DNA from: Aminobacter anthyllidis
GTDB lineage: Bacteria > Pseudomonadota > Alphaproteobacteria > Rhizobiales > Rhizobiaceae
DNA: 64,000 nt
Direction: 5' to 3'
Assembly (NCBI RefSeq): GCF_018555685.1
Contig: NZ_JAFLWW010000002.1
Location: 744,001 to 808,000, forward strand
Both the position numbers and the translations under genes were made by a program. Under the pieces are notes generated by a model, which was not told the origin of the DNA, ran no database searches, and was given only the letters and a program-made list of their open reading frames with translations. Shown piece by piece: positions 50,628 to 60,284 of this stretch (its first letter is position 1; the number at the start of each line of letters is the position of its first letter).

Positions 50628-52211
50628 TCAGACGACGACGGCACCGACTTCATAGGTGATGTCGATTGCGACCAACTCCGCATCGGGTGTCGGGGTAATG
50701 CCGCATGTCACCTGCACCTGAGGCGCAACCACAAAGCCGGAACGGCCGACAGAGCCCCAACGGGTCGCGATGCGCTTGTCGGATCCCGCATCCCATTTCA
50801 TGACGTCCCAGAGGCCGCTGTCCCACTCGTCGAACAGAGTATCGTCAGGGATGGAAGACGGCGCCGACGGTAGCGAAACCTGATAGTCGGTCGACATCGA
50901 CAGCTTGGCGATGAAGGCCCGGGCCGCGAGAAACACCGTCCTGCCCATGTGGACTATCTTCGAAGCCGCCGGCACCCTCAGATGGTCGAAAAGGCCGACA
51001 TAGGTGCAGACGTACGGCTCGCCGTCGTCATTGCCGCCGACCTCGCACTGCATGACCTTGCCGTCAGACGTGCCGAAATAGGCCCAGTCGTCATGAATGG
51101 CCAGGCAGCGCGTATCCCATCCGGTGTAATCGGCCCAGGCCCCGGTTTCGAGATTTACGACGAAGCTGAGCCTGTCCTGGCCAACGTCGGTCGGCAGCGA
51201 GACGATGCCCATGTTCATCAGGGGCCATTTGACGATTTCCCACGGCAGGATCGCGCGGCGGGCAACTTCGCGTCGCCAATCCGGCTCGATGTTGCGGCTG
51301 ACGCTGCTCAGGGAAAGCGCGACGCGGTCTTTGGCAATCGCCTGGCTGATCGGGACAATGCCGTCTTCCATGGCAATCAGCAGATCACCGCCGGCTTGCA
51401 TAAAGGCGCGCCTGCCCATGGGGCGCGAGATGTCATACCGGCCCACCAGGCGCCAATCATTGGCGTTGCCGGGATCCGAACCCTCATAGACTGCGACCTC
51501 ACCCTGATCGGACACGAGAACGCACTTGTCGTCGACGCCGTCGCCCGCATCCAGAGACCATGTCGCGCCGAACTTGAGCGATCCGCCTTTCTGGAACACG
51601 CCAGCAAGCGAAAAATCCTGAGCCGTGCCAGTGATCTGATTTACGGGCAGGAACCACGCGACCAGACTGTCCTTCTGAACGAACATCTGGCGATTGCGAT
51701 AGGCCCACACCTGCGACAGCTTGTTGGTGGCAATCGGCCCAAGGCTGGCCACTGTCGACCAGACACTGCCATTGAACTGGCGCATCGAGTCCGTGCCGTT
51801 GACTGCCGAGAGGAAGTCCCCTGCAGCTGTCGCGAACTGGATATAGCTGTAATAGCCGCTGGTCTGGCCAGACACGACTGGAGCCGGAGCCACATTCGGG
51901 TCAGCCGGGCTCGTGACGTTGTAAATGCTCGTGGCATCGGCCGCAAACATGAAGCGACCACTTGAGCTGTCATAGGTGATCATGCTGACGACCGGGCCAG
52001 TCCCGATGGTCGCCTTTTTCCTGGCACCGCCGCGCAGCCTGATGCCCGTGCTGGTCGGAAACCAGTTTTCAAGCACCTTGGCGCCCTGGGGCTGAGACGC
52101 CGCAAGGTTTTCATTCGATATCTTGCCGCGGATCGGCGCGGGGAAGGTGTTGGTGCGGTGATGCTGTTGCGCCGGGGCGGCGACAGGCACGCGTCGGAAT
52201 GCGCGCCTCAT
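50628..52211 (-). CDS. P22 gp10-like tail accessory/packaged DNA stabilisation protein
   Basis: 527 residues from MRRAFRRVPVAAPAQQH; ATGA overlap with the adaptor gene sets this start. Largely beta-strand with many aromatic residues and repeats of the kind W-SxxxLGPI, GYYSYIQFA and WDTRCLAIHDDWAYFGTSDG, which suggest a beta-propeller-like fold as in tail plug proteins. It would close the portal channel after packaging. Homology to P22 gp10 is inferred from size, fold and neighbours. Confidence 0.65.
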   Translation of the reverse strand: MRRAFRRVPVAAPAQQHHRTNTFPAPIRGKISNENLAASQPQGAKVLENWFPTSTGIRLRGGARKKATIGTGPVVSMITYDSSSGRFMFAADATSIYNVTSPADPNVAPAPVVSGQTSGYYSYIQFATAAGDFLSAVNGTDSMRQFNGSVWSTVASLGPIATNKLSQVWAYRNRQMFVQKDSLVAWFLPVNQITGTAQDFSLAGVFQKGGSLKFGATWSLDAGDGVDDKCVLVSDQGEVAVYEGSDPGNANDWRLVGRYDISRPMGRRAFMQAGGDLLIAMEDGIVPISQAIAKDRVALSLSSVSRNIEPDWRREVARRAILPWEIVKWPLMNMGIVSLPTDVGQDRLSFVVNLETGAWADYTGWDTRCLAIHDDWAYFGTSDGKVMQCEVGGNDDGEPYVCTYVGLFDHLRVPAASKIVHMGRTVFLAARAFIAKLSMSTDYQVSLPSAPSSIPDDTLFDEWDSGLWDVMKWDAGSDKRIATRWGSVGRSGFVVAPQVQVTCGITPTPDAELVAIDITYEVGAVVV

Positions 52212-52909
52212 GGCGTTATCGTCCCGGGAAAGGCGCAATCGGCGTTGACCGAACGGCGGGACTGGCCCACGGCGAGGATATTCGAACCCTTGTCTCCGCC
52301 ACTGGAAACGGCAAGCGCGTCCTCGTAGTTGACCATGTCCTCGGCATAGGCCTGGCCCTTGTTGGCCTTCCACTGCCAGATCATGCCGAGCTTCAGTACA
52401 CGCTCATCGAGGCGGAAGACGTCATCGTCGGCGGAAAACTCGACCTTCGGAACGCCGTCCTTGTCCTTCACAACCTTGTTGGACAGGTAGAAAAACGATG
52501 CCGTCGCCAGATTGGCCATCACCGGCTTGATGTGGATCTGATCGCCGATCAGCGTCCAGGCACCTGTGATGCTCTGATAGTTCTGGACCGTCATCGCGAG
52601 CCAGTCGTCCGAGTCGGGCACGTGCGAGAAAGGGGCGTAAGGGGTGGCCGACGGCCACACACGCGCCTTCTTCAACATCCGCTTGTAGTCGGACGGCAAG
52701 TCGAAGCCGGTGGCGGTGCCGTCACCGGTAATCGTTGCGAGCACCTTGAGGCGGGTCCAGTCGCGTGTGTCGAAGGCAATGCGCTGCGCCATCTCATTGG
52801 CGAGCGCCTGCAATTCGATGTGCTCGCGTTCGGTCGACGCGAACACCGCATCCGGCACGGTCAGCCCGATTACCGGGCAGACCTGCTTTATGACGCTCAA
52901 GATGCTCAT
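52208..52909 (-). CDS. Phage head-tail adaptor protein
   Basis: 233 residues. The start MSILSVIKQVCPVIGLTVPD and the motif TGFDLPSDYKRMLKKARVW, with FRLDERVLKLGMIWQWKANK near the end, match adaptor proteins of short-tailed phages (P22 gp4-like position). It joins the portal to the tail. Directly before the gp10-like gene. Confidence 0.7.
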   Translation of the reverse strand: MSILSVIKQVCPVIGLTVPDAVFASTEREHIELQALANEMAQRIAFDTRDWTRLKVLATITGDGTATGFDLPSDYKRMLKKARVWPSATPYAPFSHVPDSDDWLAMTVQNYQSITGAWTLIGDQIHIKPVMANLATASFFYLSNKVVKDKDGVPKVEFSADDDVFRLDERVLKLGMIWQWKANKGQAYAEDMVNYEDALAVSSGGDKGSNILAVGQSRRSVNADCAFPGTITP

Positions 52910-52915
52910 GGCTGC

Positions 52916-53692
52916 TTAGCCGTTCGCGAGTTCGGCAGCTGCGGCGACCAGCGTGTTGTGGCTGGGATTGCCGCGCGGACGTGAGCCGGTGTGTTGGGCG
53001 ATGTAGTCCTTGAGCCTGTCGTCGTCCCACTGCTCAAAGTCGGTCGACGCTTCCTCTATCTCCGGCTCGAGTTCCGGATCTGGAACCTTCGGTTCGACCG
53101 GCGTATGGCCAGCAACACCACCCGACGCGCCCTTGTTGTAGGCGATGAGGTCGGCCATCTGCGCCCGCATGTCGTCCATCTGCTGGCGAAGCGCGGTGTT
53201 TTCAGCAGCAAGCGACGTAACGTCTGCCGAGCCGGCAGCTGCGTCCAGATAAGCCTGCGCCTGGTTCTTCAGTTCGCGTCCGCCCATGCCGAGCTGTTTG
53301 AGCGGATTGCCGTCTAGCCCAGCCAGCGCTTCGACCGTGTGGATGTTGAGCGCCTTGAGTTCGCGGCGCTTGGCCTCGGCAAGGAATGGGGCTTCCGCCA
53401 GCGGCGTTCCGCTCGTCGGCTGGGCAACACCTGCTTTGAACGCCCGGTATTGGTCATTGTAGAGCATGGCGTACGTCACCACGCCGCCGCCGTCCTTGAC
53501 GCTTTCGCGGGTGGCGTTGGGCTCGGCCTCGTGGGCTGGGAACGTTGCCCTCGTCTTGGTGTTGCCTGCGAACGCGATGTCGCAAACTTCCATGTCGGAG
53601 AAGATCGGTCGGCCTGCCTTCTGGCTGGCGGTGGTGTCCGGCATCGTATGGATGCGGAACACAACAGTGGTCTGATTGCTGGTGGGGTTCAT
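52916..53692 (-). CDS. Conserved podovirus protein with helix-hairpin-helix-like and coiled-coil parts
   Basis: 258 residues from MNPTSNQTTVVFRIHTM. The middle has KRRELKALNIHTVEALAGLD, a helix-hairpin-helix-like stretch, then a coiled coil (ENTALRQQMDDMRAQMADL). The end (EQWDDDRLKDYIAQHTGSRP) looks like a short three-helix domain. Proteins like this follow the capsid gene in rhizobial podoviruses; exact role unknown. A terminator separates it from the capsid genes. Confidence 0.55.
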   Translation of the reverse strand: MNPTSNQTTVVFRIHTMPDTTASQKAGRPIFSDMEVCDIAFAGNTKTRATFPAHEAEPNATRESVKDGGGVVTYAMLYNDQYRAFKAGVAQPTSGTPLAEAPFLAEAKRRELKALNIHTVEALAGLDGNPLKQLGMGGRELKNQAQAYLDAAAGSADVTSLAAENTALRQQMDDMRAQMADLIAYNKGASGGVAGHTPVEPKVPDPELEPEIEEASTDFEQWDDDRLKDYIAQHTGSRPRGNPSHNTLVAAAAELANG

Positions 53693-53721
53693 TTTCGGAT
53701 TCCTGTCTGAGAGGGTGCAAC

Positions 53722-53746
53722 GAAAAACGGGGCCCGAAGGCCCCGC
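53722..53746 (-). terminator. Rho-independent terminator between capsid and tail genes
   Basis: CGGGGCC/GGCCCCG 7-bp stem with a 4-nt loop, followed on the minus strand by a run of T. It would limit transcription after the capsid and decoration genes, so that capsid protein is made in excess. Confidence 0.8.
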
Positions 53747-53766
53747 TGTTCGCTCTGCGATCTGGG

Positions 53767-54054
53767 TTAGATCGCTGTCTTCTTGAACCAGGCAGTCGCG
53801 CCGGAGGGCACGCCGCCTACGATGGTTGGAGCAGTCCAGGCACCTGCACCGGTGGCCATGGTCATGGCTGGTTCGGTGAGGATGCAAACGGCCGCCGATG
53901 CAATTCCTGCCGATGCCTTGGCAAGAATGTAATCGTGCCCGTCGTCCGCAGTGAAAACCGTGCCCAGCGTCTGCTTGACGGCGGGATCGGTCGACAGTGC
54001 GATACGGTTGAGGCCGAGGCCGGGAAGCGAGGGAGTGGTGAAACGAGTAGCCAT
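53767..54054 (-). CDS. Small beta-rich protein after the capsid gene, possible decoration protein
   Basis: 95 residues, starting MATRFTTPSLPGLGLNRIAL, Gly/Ala/Thr-rich, strand-forming. It starts 12 nt after the major capsid gene and is the last before the terminator, so it should be made in high amount like the capsid. Position and composition suit a head decoration protein; not proven. Confidence 0.5.
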   Translation of the reverse strand: MATRFTTPSLPGLGLNRIALSTDPAVKQTLGTVFTADDGHDYILAKASAGIASAAVCILTEPAMTMATGAGAWTAPTIVGGVPSGATAWFKKTAI

Positions 54055-54066
54055 CGCCGTTTCTCC

Positions 54067-55083
54067 TTACGCGGCCGGGTTGGAATCGATGAGCTTCCAC
54101 TGGAACAGCGGATTGGTCATCGTCAGCTCGCCCATGAAGCCAATGTACTGGACAATGGCGTCCTGGTTGATCGGCGTGAGCGCCTTGCCGATCTTGTTGA
54201 AGTTTCGTTCCGGGTGGTAGCGGAGCCAAAGGCTGTCGAGGTCCAGACCATAGGTCGTGTTCGCCGGCATGTTGGAGCCGATGCCACCTTCCTGCACGAT
54301 GTCGGCAACGCGGCCGGCGCCGTAGTATTTCAGGGCCGAGAAACCGAGCTTGCCGAGCTTGGTTTCGTCGTTGATGCGCTGAATGGCGACAGTCGCCGCG
54401 TCGTAGGCCGCATAATGCTCAGGCGACATGAGCAGCAGGTTGGCAGCCTTCTTGCCGCGCGACCGCTGGGTCATGATCGAGTTGAGCATCGGGCGGATGG
54501 TGGTCGATGTGACCTGCGTTCCGATAGCCGGGAATGCAGTGTGCGCATCGAACACCGACGTGCGCCAGGCTGGCTGGGTGCCACGGTCGATGCCGGCATA
54601 GACGCCGGAGTTGACGACTGTCGGGACCGCCAGCTGAAGGCCGCCCAGTTCCTTGCCGCCGAAGCGCGTACCGTTGCCATGGAGCGAGATGTCAGCCTCA
54701 TCGACCAGCTCAGTTTCAGCCGCTTCGATGTGGGACTCCAGGATGTCCATCAGCTGGTTTTCGCCTTCGTTGTTGAGGATGTCCTCATTCGGAAGGGTGA
54801 CGGCCACGGCGACCATCTTGGGCGTGTACTCGGCATCGCTGAACAGCTCGGTTGGAACCGGGTTCAGGAAGTCGAAGCCGTTATACCAGACCGCCGAGCC
54901 CGTCTTGTTGTAGAGCAGGCGTTCGCGGATCTTCGGGCCGGAATACTCCTTCATGTGCCCCCGATCCTTGATCAGGTAGAGGGTCGCGGAGGAGTTGGAG
55001 ACCAGGTCCTGGTAGCCTTCGGAACGATCCTCCAGCGCCAGAGACAGAATCTCCTGGTTCTTTTCAACGGAAGTGAGGGGCAT
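54067..55083 (-). CDS. Major capsid protein
   Basis: 338 residues. The order terminase - portal - scaffold - this gene, and the terminator shortly after it, mark it as the capsid gene. Sequence signs are TLPNEDILNNEGENQLMDIL, then EAAETELVDEADISLHGNGT and a final IGKALTPINQDAIVQYIGF, typical of HK97-fold capsid proteins of short-tailed phages. It forms the icosahedral head. An ATG with AGTGAGGGG... context; the start is clear. Confidence 0.75.
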   Translation of the reverse strand: MPLTSVEKNQEILSLALEDRSEGYQDLVSNSSATLYLIKDRGHMKEYSGPKIRERLLYNKTGSAVWYNGFDFLNPVPTELFSDAEYTPKMVAVAVTLPNEDILNNEGENQLMDILESHIEAAETELVDEADISLHGNGTRFGGKELGGLQLAVPTVVNSGVYAGIDRGTQPAWRTSVFDAHTAFPAIGTQVTSTTIRPMLNSIMTQRSRGKKAANLLLMSPEHYAAYDAATVAIQRINDETKLGKLGFSALKYYGAGRVADIVQEGGIGSNMPANTTYGLDLDSLWLRYHPERNFNKIGKALTPINQDAIVQYIGFMGELTMTNPLFQWKLIDSNPAA

Positions 55084-55105
55084 TCAGCCCTCCTATGGAC
55101 GCGGG

Positions 55106-56224
55106 TTATCCGGCCTGCGCAACAGCGCGGGCGAGAGATTCCCTGATTGAGGTGGAGCGCTTCCGCGTGGTCGGGTCTGAGCCGAGCGTGGGTGCGCCAG
55201 AGACGGATTTCGAACCTTTCCGGGTCTGAGCCTCAAGGTCTGCTGCAAGTGCCGCTGGAGCGGCTGGAGCCGGGGCAGATGGGGCGGGGTTGAGCCGTTC
55301 CGCCATCTTGTATGCCTCGGCCAAATCTTTGGTTTTTCCGCTTTCAATGAAGAACGCGATGTCGTCGGCAAGCTCTTCAAAGCGTGGGTTCTTGCTGGCG
55401 AACTGGTCGACCGCCGTCTCGATGCCAGTGCGGTGCTGTTTCTGCAGCGACGAGGTGACGCCGCCGATCTGGTCTTTCAGGCCGGCGATTTCCTGCTTGA
55501 GCGCCCTGATGATCGCGTCGTTCTGCGTCTGGACCTGATCGGGTGCCTGTCCCATGACGGCCGCGGCAAGCTCGCGAAGGGACACGCCGGCATACTCGCA
55601 AACTGCCGCGATGCCTTCCATGGGATTGGTCAGCAGGGTCTTCTCAAGACCGGTGTAACGCGTCATCGCATCGCGAATGGTCGTCCCGTTCTTCTTGGCG
55701 AGGTCGTCGAAGTCCTTGATCTGGCCGAATGCCTCAGCATCGGCACGATACTTCTCGTGACCCTGCTCAAGCTCGCGAATGGCGCGATGCACTTCGGCCT
55801 TGATCGGCTCTGGCGCGGTTTCCCACGCGGCCTTTGCATCGGCGGAGAAGCGGGCCGGCGCGTCCGATTTCGACTGCTGCTGCGCATCGGCAGGCTTTTG
55901 CGCGGCAGGATCAGCCTTTGCAGGCTTCGCGTCCGGTGCCGGCTTATCGGGCGTTGCGCGGGCAGCATCTTCCTTGTGCGCCCCTTCCTGAGGGCGGTTG
56001 GCCTCGGCCTTGGCGACCTTTTCGGCGGCGCGCTTCAGTGCTTCGCGAGCGGTCGGTGCCTTTTTCGGCTCCTGGCCCTCTTTGCCATCCTTCCCCGAGC
56101 TTGACGCACTGGGTTCCGGCAGTTGCTGTTCAGCCTGGGGCGTGTTCGGCTGGGTCTGCGGTTCGGTGGCAATAGCGGTCGTCTCGGCGGGCGCCGAAGC
56201 GCCTCCGTTCAATACGTCGGTCAT
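55106..56224 (-). CDS. Scaffolding protein
   Basis: 372 residues. The first 130 residues are Pro/Ala/Lys/Glu-rich and disordered; the middle is charged helix (IKAEVHRAIRELEQGHEKYR); a coiled coil spans RALKQEIAGLKDQIGGVTSS; and the basic C-terminus (TRKRSTSIRESLARAV) would bind the capsid. This composition just before the capsid gene is that of phage scaffold proteins. The start is the second of two adjacent ATGs (56,227 and 56,224). Confidence 0.72.
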   Translation of the reverse strand: MTDVLNGGASAPAETTAIATEPQTQPNTPQAEQQLPEPSASSSGKDGKEGQEPKKAPTAREALKRAAEKVAKAEANRPQEGAHKEDAARATPDKPAPDAKPAKADPAAQKPADAQQQSKSDAPARFSADAKAAWETAPEPIKAEVHRAIRELEQGHEKYRADAEAFGQIKDFDDLAKKNGTTIRDAMTRYTGLEKTLLTNPMEGIAAVCEYAGVSLRELAAAVMGQAPDQVQTQNDAIIRALKQEIAGLKDQIGGVTSSLQKQHRTGIETAVDQFASKNPRFEELADDIAFFIESGKTKDLAEAYKMAERLNPAPSAPAPAAPAALAADLEAQTRKGSKSVSGAPTLGSDPTTRKRSTSIRESLARAVAQAG

Positions 56225-56260
56225 CATTTCACCTGTCTGAGAGGTTGCGGAGGAAAGGGG

Positions 56261-56590
56261 TTAGTTCGGACGGACGCGCTCGCCGCGGTCAAACCGGGCT
56301 TTGGCCTTCTGGACGGTGTCCTTGATCGCCTTGCGGTCGGGCCTTGGACGCTTGCGCGGGCGAAGGCGTGCCGGGTCGTTGCCAACCTCGACCATTCCGG
56401 CCGCACGGTAGGTGCTGCGCAGCGCCGACTTGCTGTCGTATGTCTTGCCGTCGAGCATGCTCTGCACCGGCTCCATGCTGTCGGTTGCAACCATCGGGCA
56501 AGCCAGATGCGAGCGTTTCGGCTGGTATGTCTCCACCTTACGGTAGACCGAGCGACCGTCTTCAAGGTCGATCCATTGATAGGACGTCAT
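56261..56590 (-). CDS. Conserved small phage protein after the portal
   Basis: 109 residues. A Cys at CPMVATDSMEPVQSMLDGKTY and a basic end (RLRPRKRPRPDRKAIKD). Short proteins with PVxSMLDGxxYxSKSALRxxYR are common between portal and scaffold genes of podoviruses and may relate to FmdB-type zinc proteins, although only one Cys remains here. ATGA overlap with the portal gene. Confidence 0.6.
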   Translation of the reverse strand: MTSYQWIDLEDGRSVYRKVETYQPKRSHLACPMVATDSMEPVQSMLDGKTYDSKSALRSTYRAAGMVEVGNDPARLRPRKRPRPDRKAIKDTVQKAKARFDRGERVRPN

Positions 56591-58785
56591 GCGGCTTGAC
56601 CTTCCATCGTCAGTGGCGCGCTGGCCATGTTCTTCTGAGCCTGCTGGGCGACCTGGAGGCGCAGGCGCTCGATTTCGAGCACGCCCTTCTGCATTTCCTG
56701 CTCGTGTTTCTGAGCATCGGCAGCCGCGCGAGCCTCAATCTCGCGGATACGAATGTCGGCCTCTCGCTGCTTCAGCGCCGCATCGGCATTGATGCGGGCT
56801 ATATCGGCTTCGGACTTGGCCACAGCGGCCTGAGCCTTGGCCTGCTCAACTGCTGCGCGATCGGAATTGGCCTTTGCATCGGCTTCTGCCTGGGCCGCCA
56901 TCGGGTCAGGCTTTGGCTGCCCCGCTGACGCCTTCATCTTCTCGACGAACTCGTCGATGGCCGATTGCATCTGGCGACCAGGGCGGAACGGCGCGATGGC
57001 GAACTTCAGGATTTCACCCGCGAAGGGCGCCGTTTCCGGCTTTGACTGCACCATAGGCGACAGCTGGGCGAGTGCTCCGCCAAGAGCGGTCAGGAACTCA
57101 GAGGTTCGCTGCTTAGCTGCATCCTCGTCCGGCTGAATGGTACTGTCGGTCTCGATATCGAGCGAGAACGGCCGAATGCGCTCATCGCGAAGGAACTTCA
57201 TCACCTTGTCGATGGTGATGGTATCTTCCAGCTCCTGCACCTGCTGAGCGATCTGCTCGACCTGCTGCTGCGCCTGCTGAAATGCCGCCTGTGCCTGCTC
57301 GGGATTGGCCTGCGCCATCTCCTGAAGACGAGGATCCTGCTTTGCGGCCTGAACGGTCCTGACAATCTCCTGAGCCTGGCTCTCAAGCGCCTTGACCGAC
57401 TTCATGATGTTCGCGTCGGTCTCGAATTCCATCTGCGACATTTCCAGCAGCGTCTTGCTCTGGAAATTCTCGGCCTGGATCTCGGCCACGATCCGCGCCG
57501 TGTCGCGAGCAATCCGCACCAGTTCACTCTGCCGGTCGCGAATACGAACCGAACCGTATTGCGACTTCAGTGTCTGGGCGCCCAATGTCTCGTTGGGGTT
57601 GGTCGCGCCGCGCATGACATCGGATAAACCGCTGATCTGATAGATGTCGTCGATCAGCTGCTTTCGCAGGCCGATGAGCTGGGTGATGGTGGCGACCACC
57701 ATATCGAGCGGCAGCCAGACAATCGTGTCCTTCGCCGAGCCATTTCCAATTACCGCCCAGTTGCTGACCGGGATCAGGACCTTACGGTCGTCGGTGGACT
57801 TTACGGCGGCCTCGATCGCATCACTCAGCTCGCCGGCACCGGATGGGTAGAAGCCACGCACCTTCAGCGCCTGCGTCAGTGCAGACACGCGGTTGGTGAG
57901 TTCGTTCACCTCCTCGATCTGGTCCTTGTAGAAAAGGAAGTCCGGCACCGGAATGAGGCTGTTGGGCTCCAACGTGCCAAAGGCGGGACGCGGGCACGGG
58001 AAGAAGTTTTCGAGCGATAGGTGCGGCTCCCCCTCGTCGAGCACGACGTCGACGCCCGGCGCGACCCACACAACCTTGTTTTCGGTCTTGGACCAAATCT
58101 CCCAGACACCGGCCTTGAACTTGCCGCCGCTGTTCTTGTCGTCGTCCTTGCGCTTGGCGAACTCGGCATTCGCATAGGCATTGCCCGACGTCTTGAGGAA
58201 ACGCTGGCGCATCTCCTTCTTGGTCATCCAGGCACGGCCAGCCACCCAGCCGACTTCCTTCCATTCCCGAGCGGGATCATGGGCAAAGTCGCGGCGGTTC
58301 TTGTGCTCGATGCAGGTACGCTCGGTGAGGCCGTTTTCCTTGCTCTTGGCCTCATACCTGACCCAGATGCTGCCGCGCGCATTGACAGCAAGGTCATCGC
58401 GCACCTGGCGCATGACGCTGTCGATGTCTTCACGGTCGAAACCCACCGCTGTCGATCGCTCAAGCAATTCGGAAGCAGCGCGCGGGATAGGCCGATTGTC
58501 GTTGAACCTGGGCGCCACCACCGGAACGGGCGGGCGGGCATACATCGAGGGCTTCAGAACCTCGATGTTGGCCCAGAATATCTGGAACTGGCGGTCGCGC
58601 GAGATGCTGGCGAGGCGCGCGAGGTTTGCATACTGCTTTTCGATGTTGGTGCAGCGTTCCTGATAGTCGGAGAAACCGGCCTTGTCGTGGCTGGTGATGA
58701 GCGCAAGCCAGGCCTTGGACGACTTCGGCTTGCGGGCAAGCTCGACTTCCTCGCCGGCAGTGTCGTCGATCTCGTCGTCAGTCAT
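56587..58785 (-). CDS. Portal protein
   Basis: 732 residues, within the size range of large podovirus portals. It starts with an acidic stretch, has NPNETLGAQTLKSQYGSVRI and a preceding DIYQISGLSDVMRG, both conserved in P22- and related portal proteins. The last 150 residues are coiled coil (barrel). It forms the dodecameric DNA entry ring. ATGA overlaps on both sides show coupling with terL and the next gene. Confidence 0.82.
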   Translation of the reverse strand: MTDDEIDDTAGEEVELARKPKSSKAWLALITSHDKAGFSDYQERCTNIEKQYANLARLASISRDRQFQIFWANIEVLKPSMYARPPVPVVAPRFNDNRPIPRAASELLERSTAVGFDREDIDSVMRQVRDDLAVNARGSIWVRYEAKSKENGLTERTCIEHKNRRDFAHDPAREWKEVGWVAGRAWMTKKEMRQRFLKTSGNAYANAEFAKRKDDDKNSGGKFKAGVWEIWSKTENKVVWVAPGVDVVLDEGEPHLSLENFFPCPRPAFGTLEPNSLIPVPDFLFYKDQIEEVNELTNRVSALTQALKVRGFYPSGAGELSDAIEAAVKSTDDRKVLIPVSNWAVIGNGSAKDTIVWLPLDMVVATITQLIGLRKQLIDDIYQISGLSDVMRGATNPNETLGAQTLKSQYGSVRIRDRQSELVRIARDTARIVAEIQAENFQSKTLLEMSQMEFETDANIMKSVKALESQAQEIVRTVQAAKQDPRLQEMAQANPEQAQAAFQQAQQQVEQIAQQVQELEDTITIDKVMKFLRDERIRPFSLDIETDSTIQPDEDAAKQRTSEFLTALGGALAQLSPMVQSKPETAPFAGEILKFAIAPFRPGRQMQSAIDEFVEKMKASAGQPKPDPMAAQAEADAKANSDRAAVEQAKAQAAVAKSEADIARINADAALKQREADIRIREIEARAAADAQKHEQEMQKGVLEIERLRLQVAQQAQKNMASAPLTMEGQAA

Positions 58786-60284
58786 ATCTTGATCCTTCCA
58801 CCGGACGAGGTCTCAGGCGGCATCGGCAATTGCACCTGGCCCGGCTTCGGCGGTGCGCTCTGCGTTACTATCTTGCTGACCCATGGGCGGGACATGCAGG
58901 CGTAGCGGACCATGTCGGCCGCGTGGTCTTCCTGTGAGGTGTCGAGGTCTTCCGGGTTGGTCTCGTCGTGCTGCAATGCCGGCAGCGTTCGTATGGTGTG
59001 GGTGCAGGTGCTGAAGAAGAACAGCAGCGGCCTGCTATCCTCATCCCCTGTCAGGCGGCTGCGGAGCTGGTCCCAGCCACCCATGGCGCCACGGCCAGGC
59101 GTTCGCTTGTTGTCCGCCCGCTTGAATGTCGCCCCTTCGCCATTCTCACCCTTGGCGATGCGCTCGGCGAGTGACGGGCCGCCATCCTGGCTAAAGGCTG
59201 CCGGGTCGAGCACGCCGTAGGAGATGACGTCGTTGAAGTCGCGAAGCCTGACACCGGCACCGACAGCTTCGGCATGGAGCTTCAGGCCTACGTCAGGAAT
59301 GAACTTGCCCTGAGCGTTTGTCTTCACCCCATACCATTCGCGGTACATCACCAGCGCGCCGCGCGGGATCACCACGCCGGGGCCGACGATGGTGTCGTCC
59401 GATGCAACAGCGAACCAGCCGAAGGCGAAAGGCTTTGCACTGCCCCAGTCGCCAGCCCTGAACCGAATCCAGTGCGCCGGTATCGCGAAGGGCTTGATGA
59501 CATGCCGGTCGCGCCGGAAATTGTCGAAATAGGCTCCTTCCACAATGTCCCAGTCGCCATAGCGCATCGCGCGGACAAGGCTTTCGGACCCGAGGCCGTG
59601 AAGTCGATCCTCATAGCCGGGATCGTTGTCGTTCATGGCCGGGTTGTCTTCGAGCTTGGCCGGGATGTACTGGCGAAGCATGCCGCCCTCAGACGGCGGC
59701 GTCTTGTAGATCCTGTATTCGACCGCGCCGTCGATGAAGGTGCTCTTGACGAACTGGTGGCCAATGCCGCCCGGATTGCCGCTGCACAGGATGCGCGGGA
59801 ACCGGCCCTTGTACTTCTCCGGCACCTGGATGCCGACCATGCGAACGCGATTGCGCAGGAAGCGGTAGATCTTGTCCGTGAAGTGCGTCAGCTCGTCGAT
59901 CAGCAGGACGTGGATTTCGGCGCCCTGGTACTTGAAACGGTCCTTCTCGTCCTTGCAGTGGCAGAGGTAGATCTTGCTGCCGTTCCAGAACCTGATTTCG
60001 TCCTCAACGATGGTGACGAAGCCACAGGCGACCCAGCCGGCGAGCATGGCGCGAAAGCCCTGCGGTCCCTCAACGTGGTTCTTGACCAGATCGTCACGAA
60101 TGCGGCGGAACAGATAGACCTGAAGGCCGGGGATCTCCGAGCACCAGGTGATTGCCGCCGAGCGTATCAGGTGGCTCTTGCCGCCCCCCGCCGCGCCACC
60201 GAAGAAGGTTTCAGTTGCCTCGGTATTGAATGCAACGCCCTGCTTGGCATGCAGGACAAGGTCAAGCGCCGCTGACTGTGACAT
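58782..60284 (-). CDS. Terminase large subunit
   Basis: 500 residues. ATPase part: Walker A FFGGAAGGGKSHLIR near residue 28, Walker B VLLIDELTHF near residue 130, coupling segment CSGNPGG. Nuclease part: FRAGDWGSAKPFAFGW with the first metal Asp, and later acidic residues. It packages DNA into heads. It overlaps terS by 23 nt and the portal start by 4 nt. Confidence 0.92.
   Translation of the reverse strand: MSQSAALDLVLHAKQGVAFNTEATETFFGGAAGGGKSHLIRSAAITWCSEIPGLQVYLFRRIRDDLVKNHVEGPQGFRAMLAGWVACGFVTIVEDEIRFWNGSKIYLCHCKDEKDRFKYQGAEIHVLLIDELTHFTDKIYRFLRNRVRMVGIQVPEKYKGRFPRILCSGNPGGIGHQFVKSTFIDGAVEYRIYKTPPSEGGMLRQYIPAKLEDNPAMNDNDPGYEDRLHGLGSESLVRAMRYGDWDIVEGAYFDNFRRDRHVIKPFAIPAHWIRFRAGDWGSAKPFAFGWFAVASDDTIVGPGVVIPRGALVMYREWYGVKTNAQGKFIPDVGLKLHAEAVGAGVRLRDFNDVISYGVLDPAAFSQDGGPSLAERIAKGENGEGATFKRADNKRTPGRGAMGGWDQLRSRLTGDEDSRPLLFFFSTCTHTIRTLPALQHDETNPEDLDTSQEDHAADMVRYACMSRPWVSKIVTQSAPPKPGQVQLPMPPETSSGGRIKI

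Noticed and set aside
53693-54229. Extended N-terminus of the gene at 52,916
   Set aside because: The frame is open through the terminator and the small capsid-neighbour gene, but the conserved protein begins at 53,692.
53545-55146. 533-codon plus-strand frame over the capsid gene
   Set aside because: Antisense to capsid and its neighbours; no motif.
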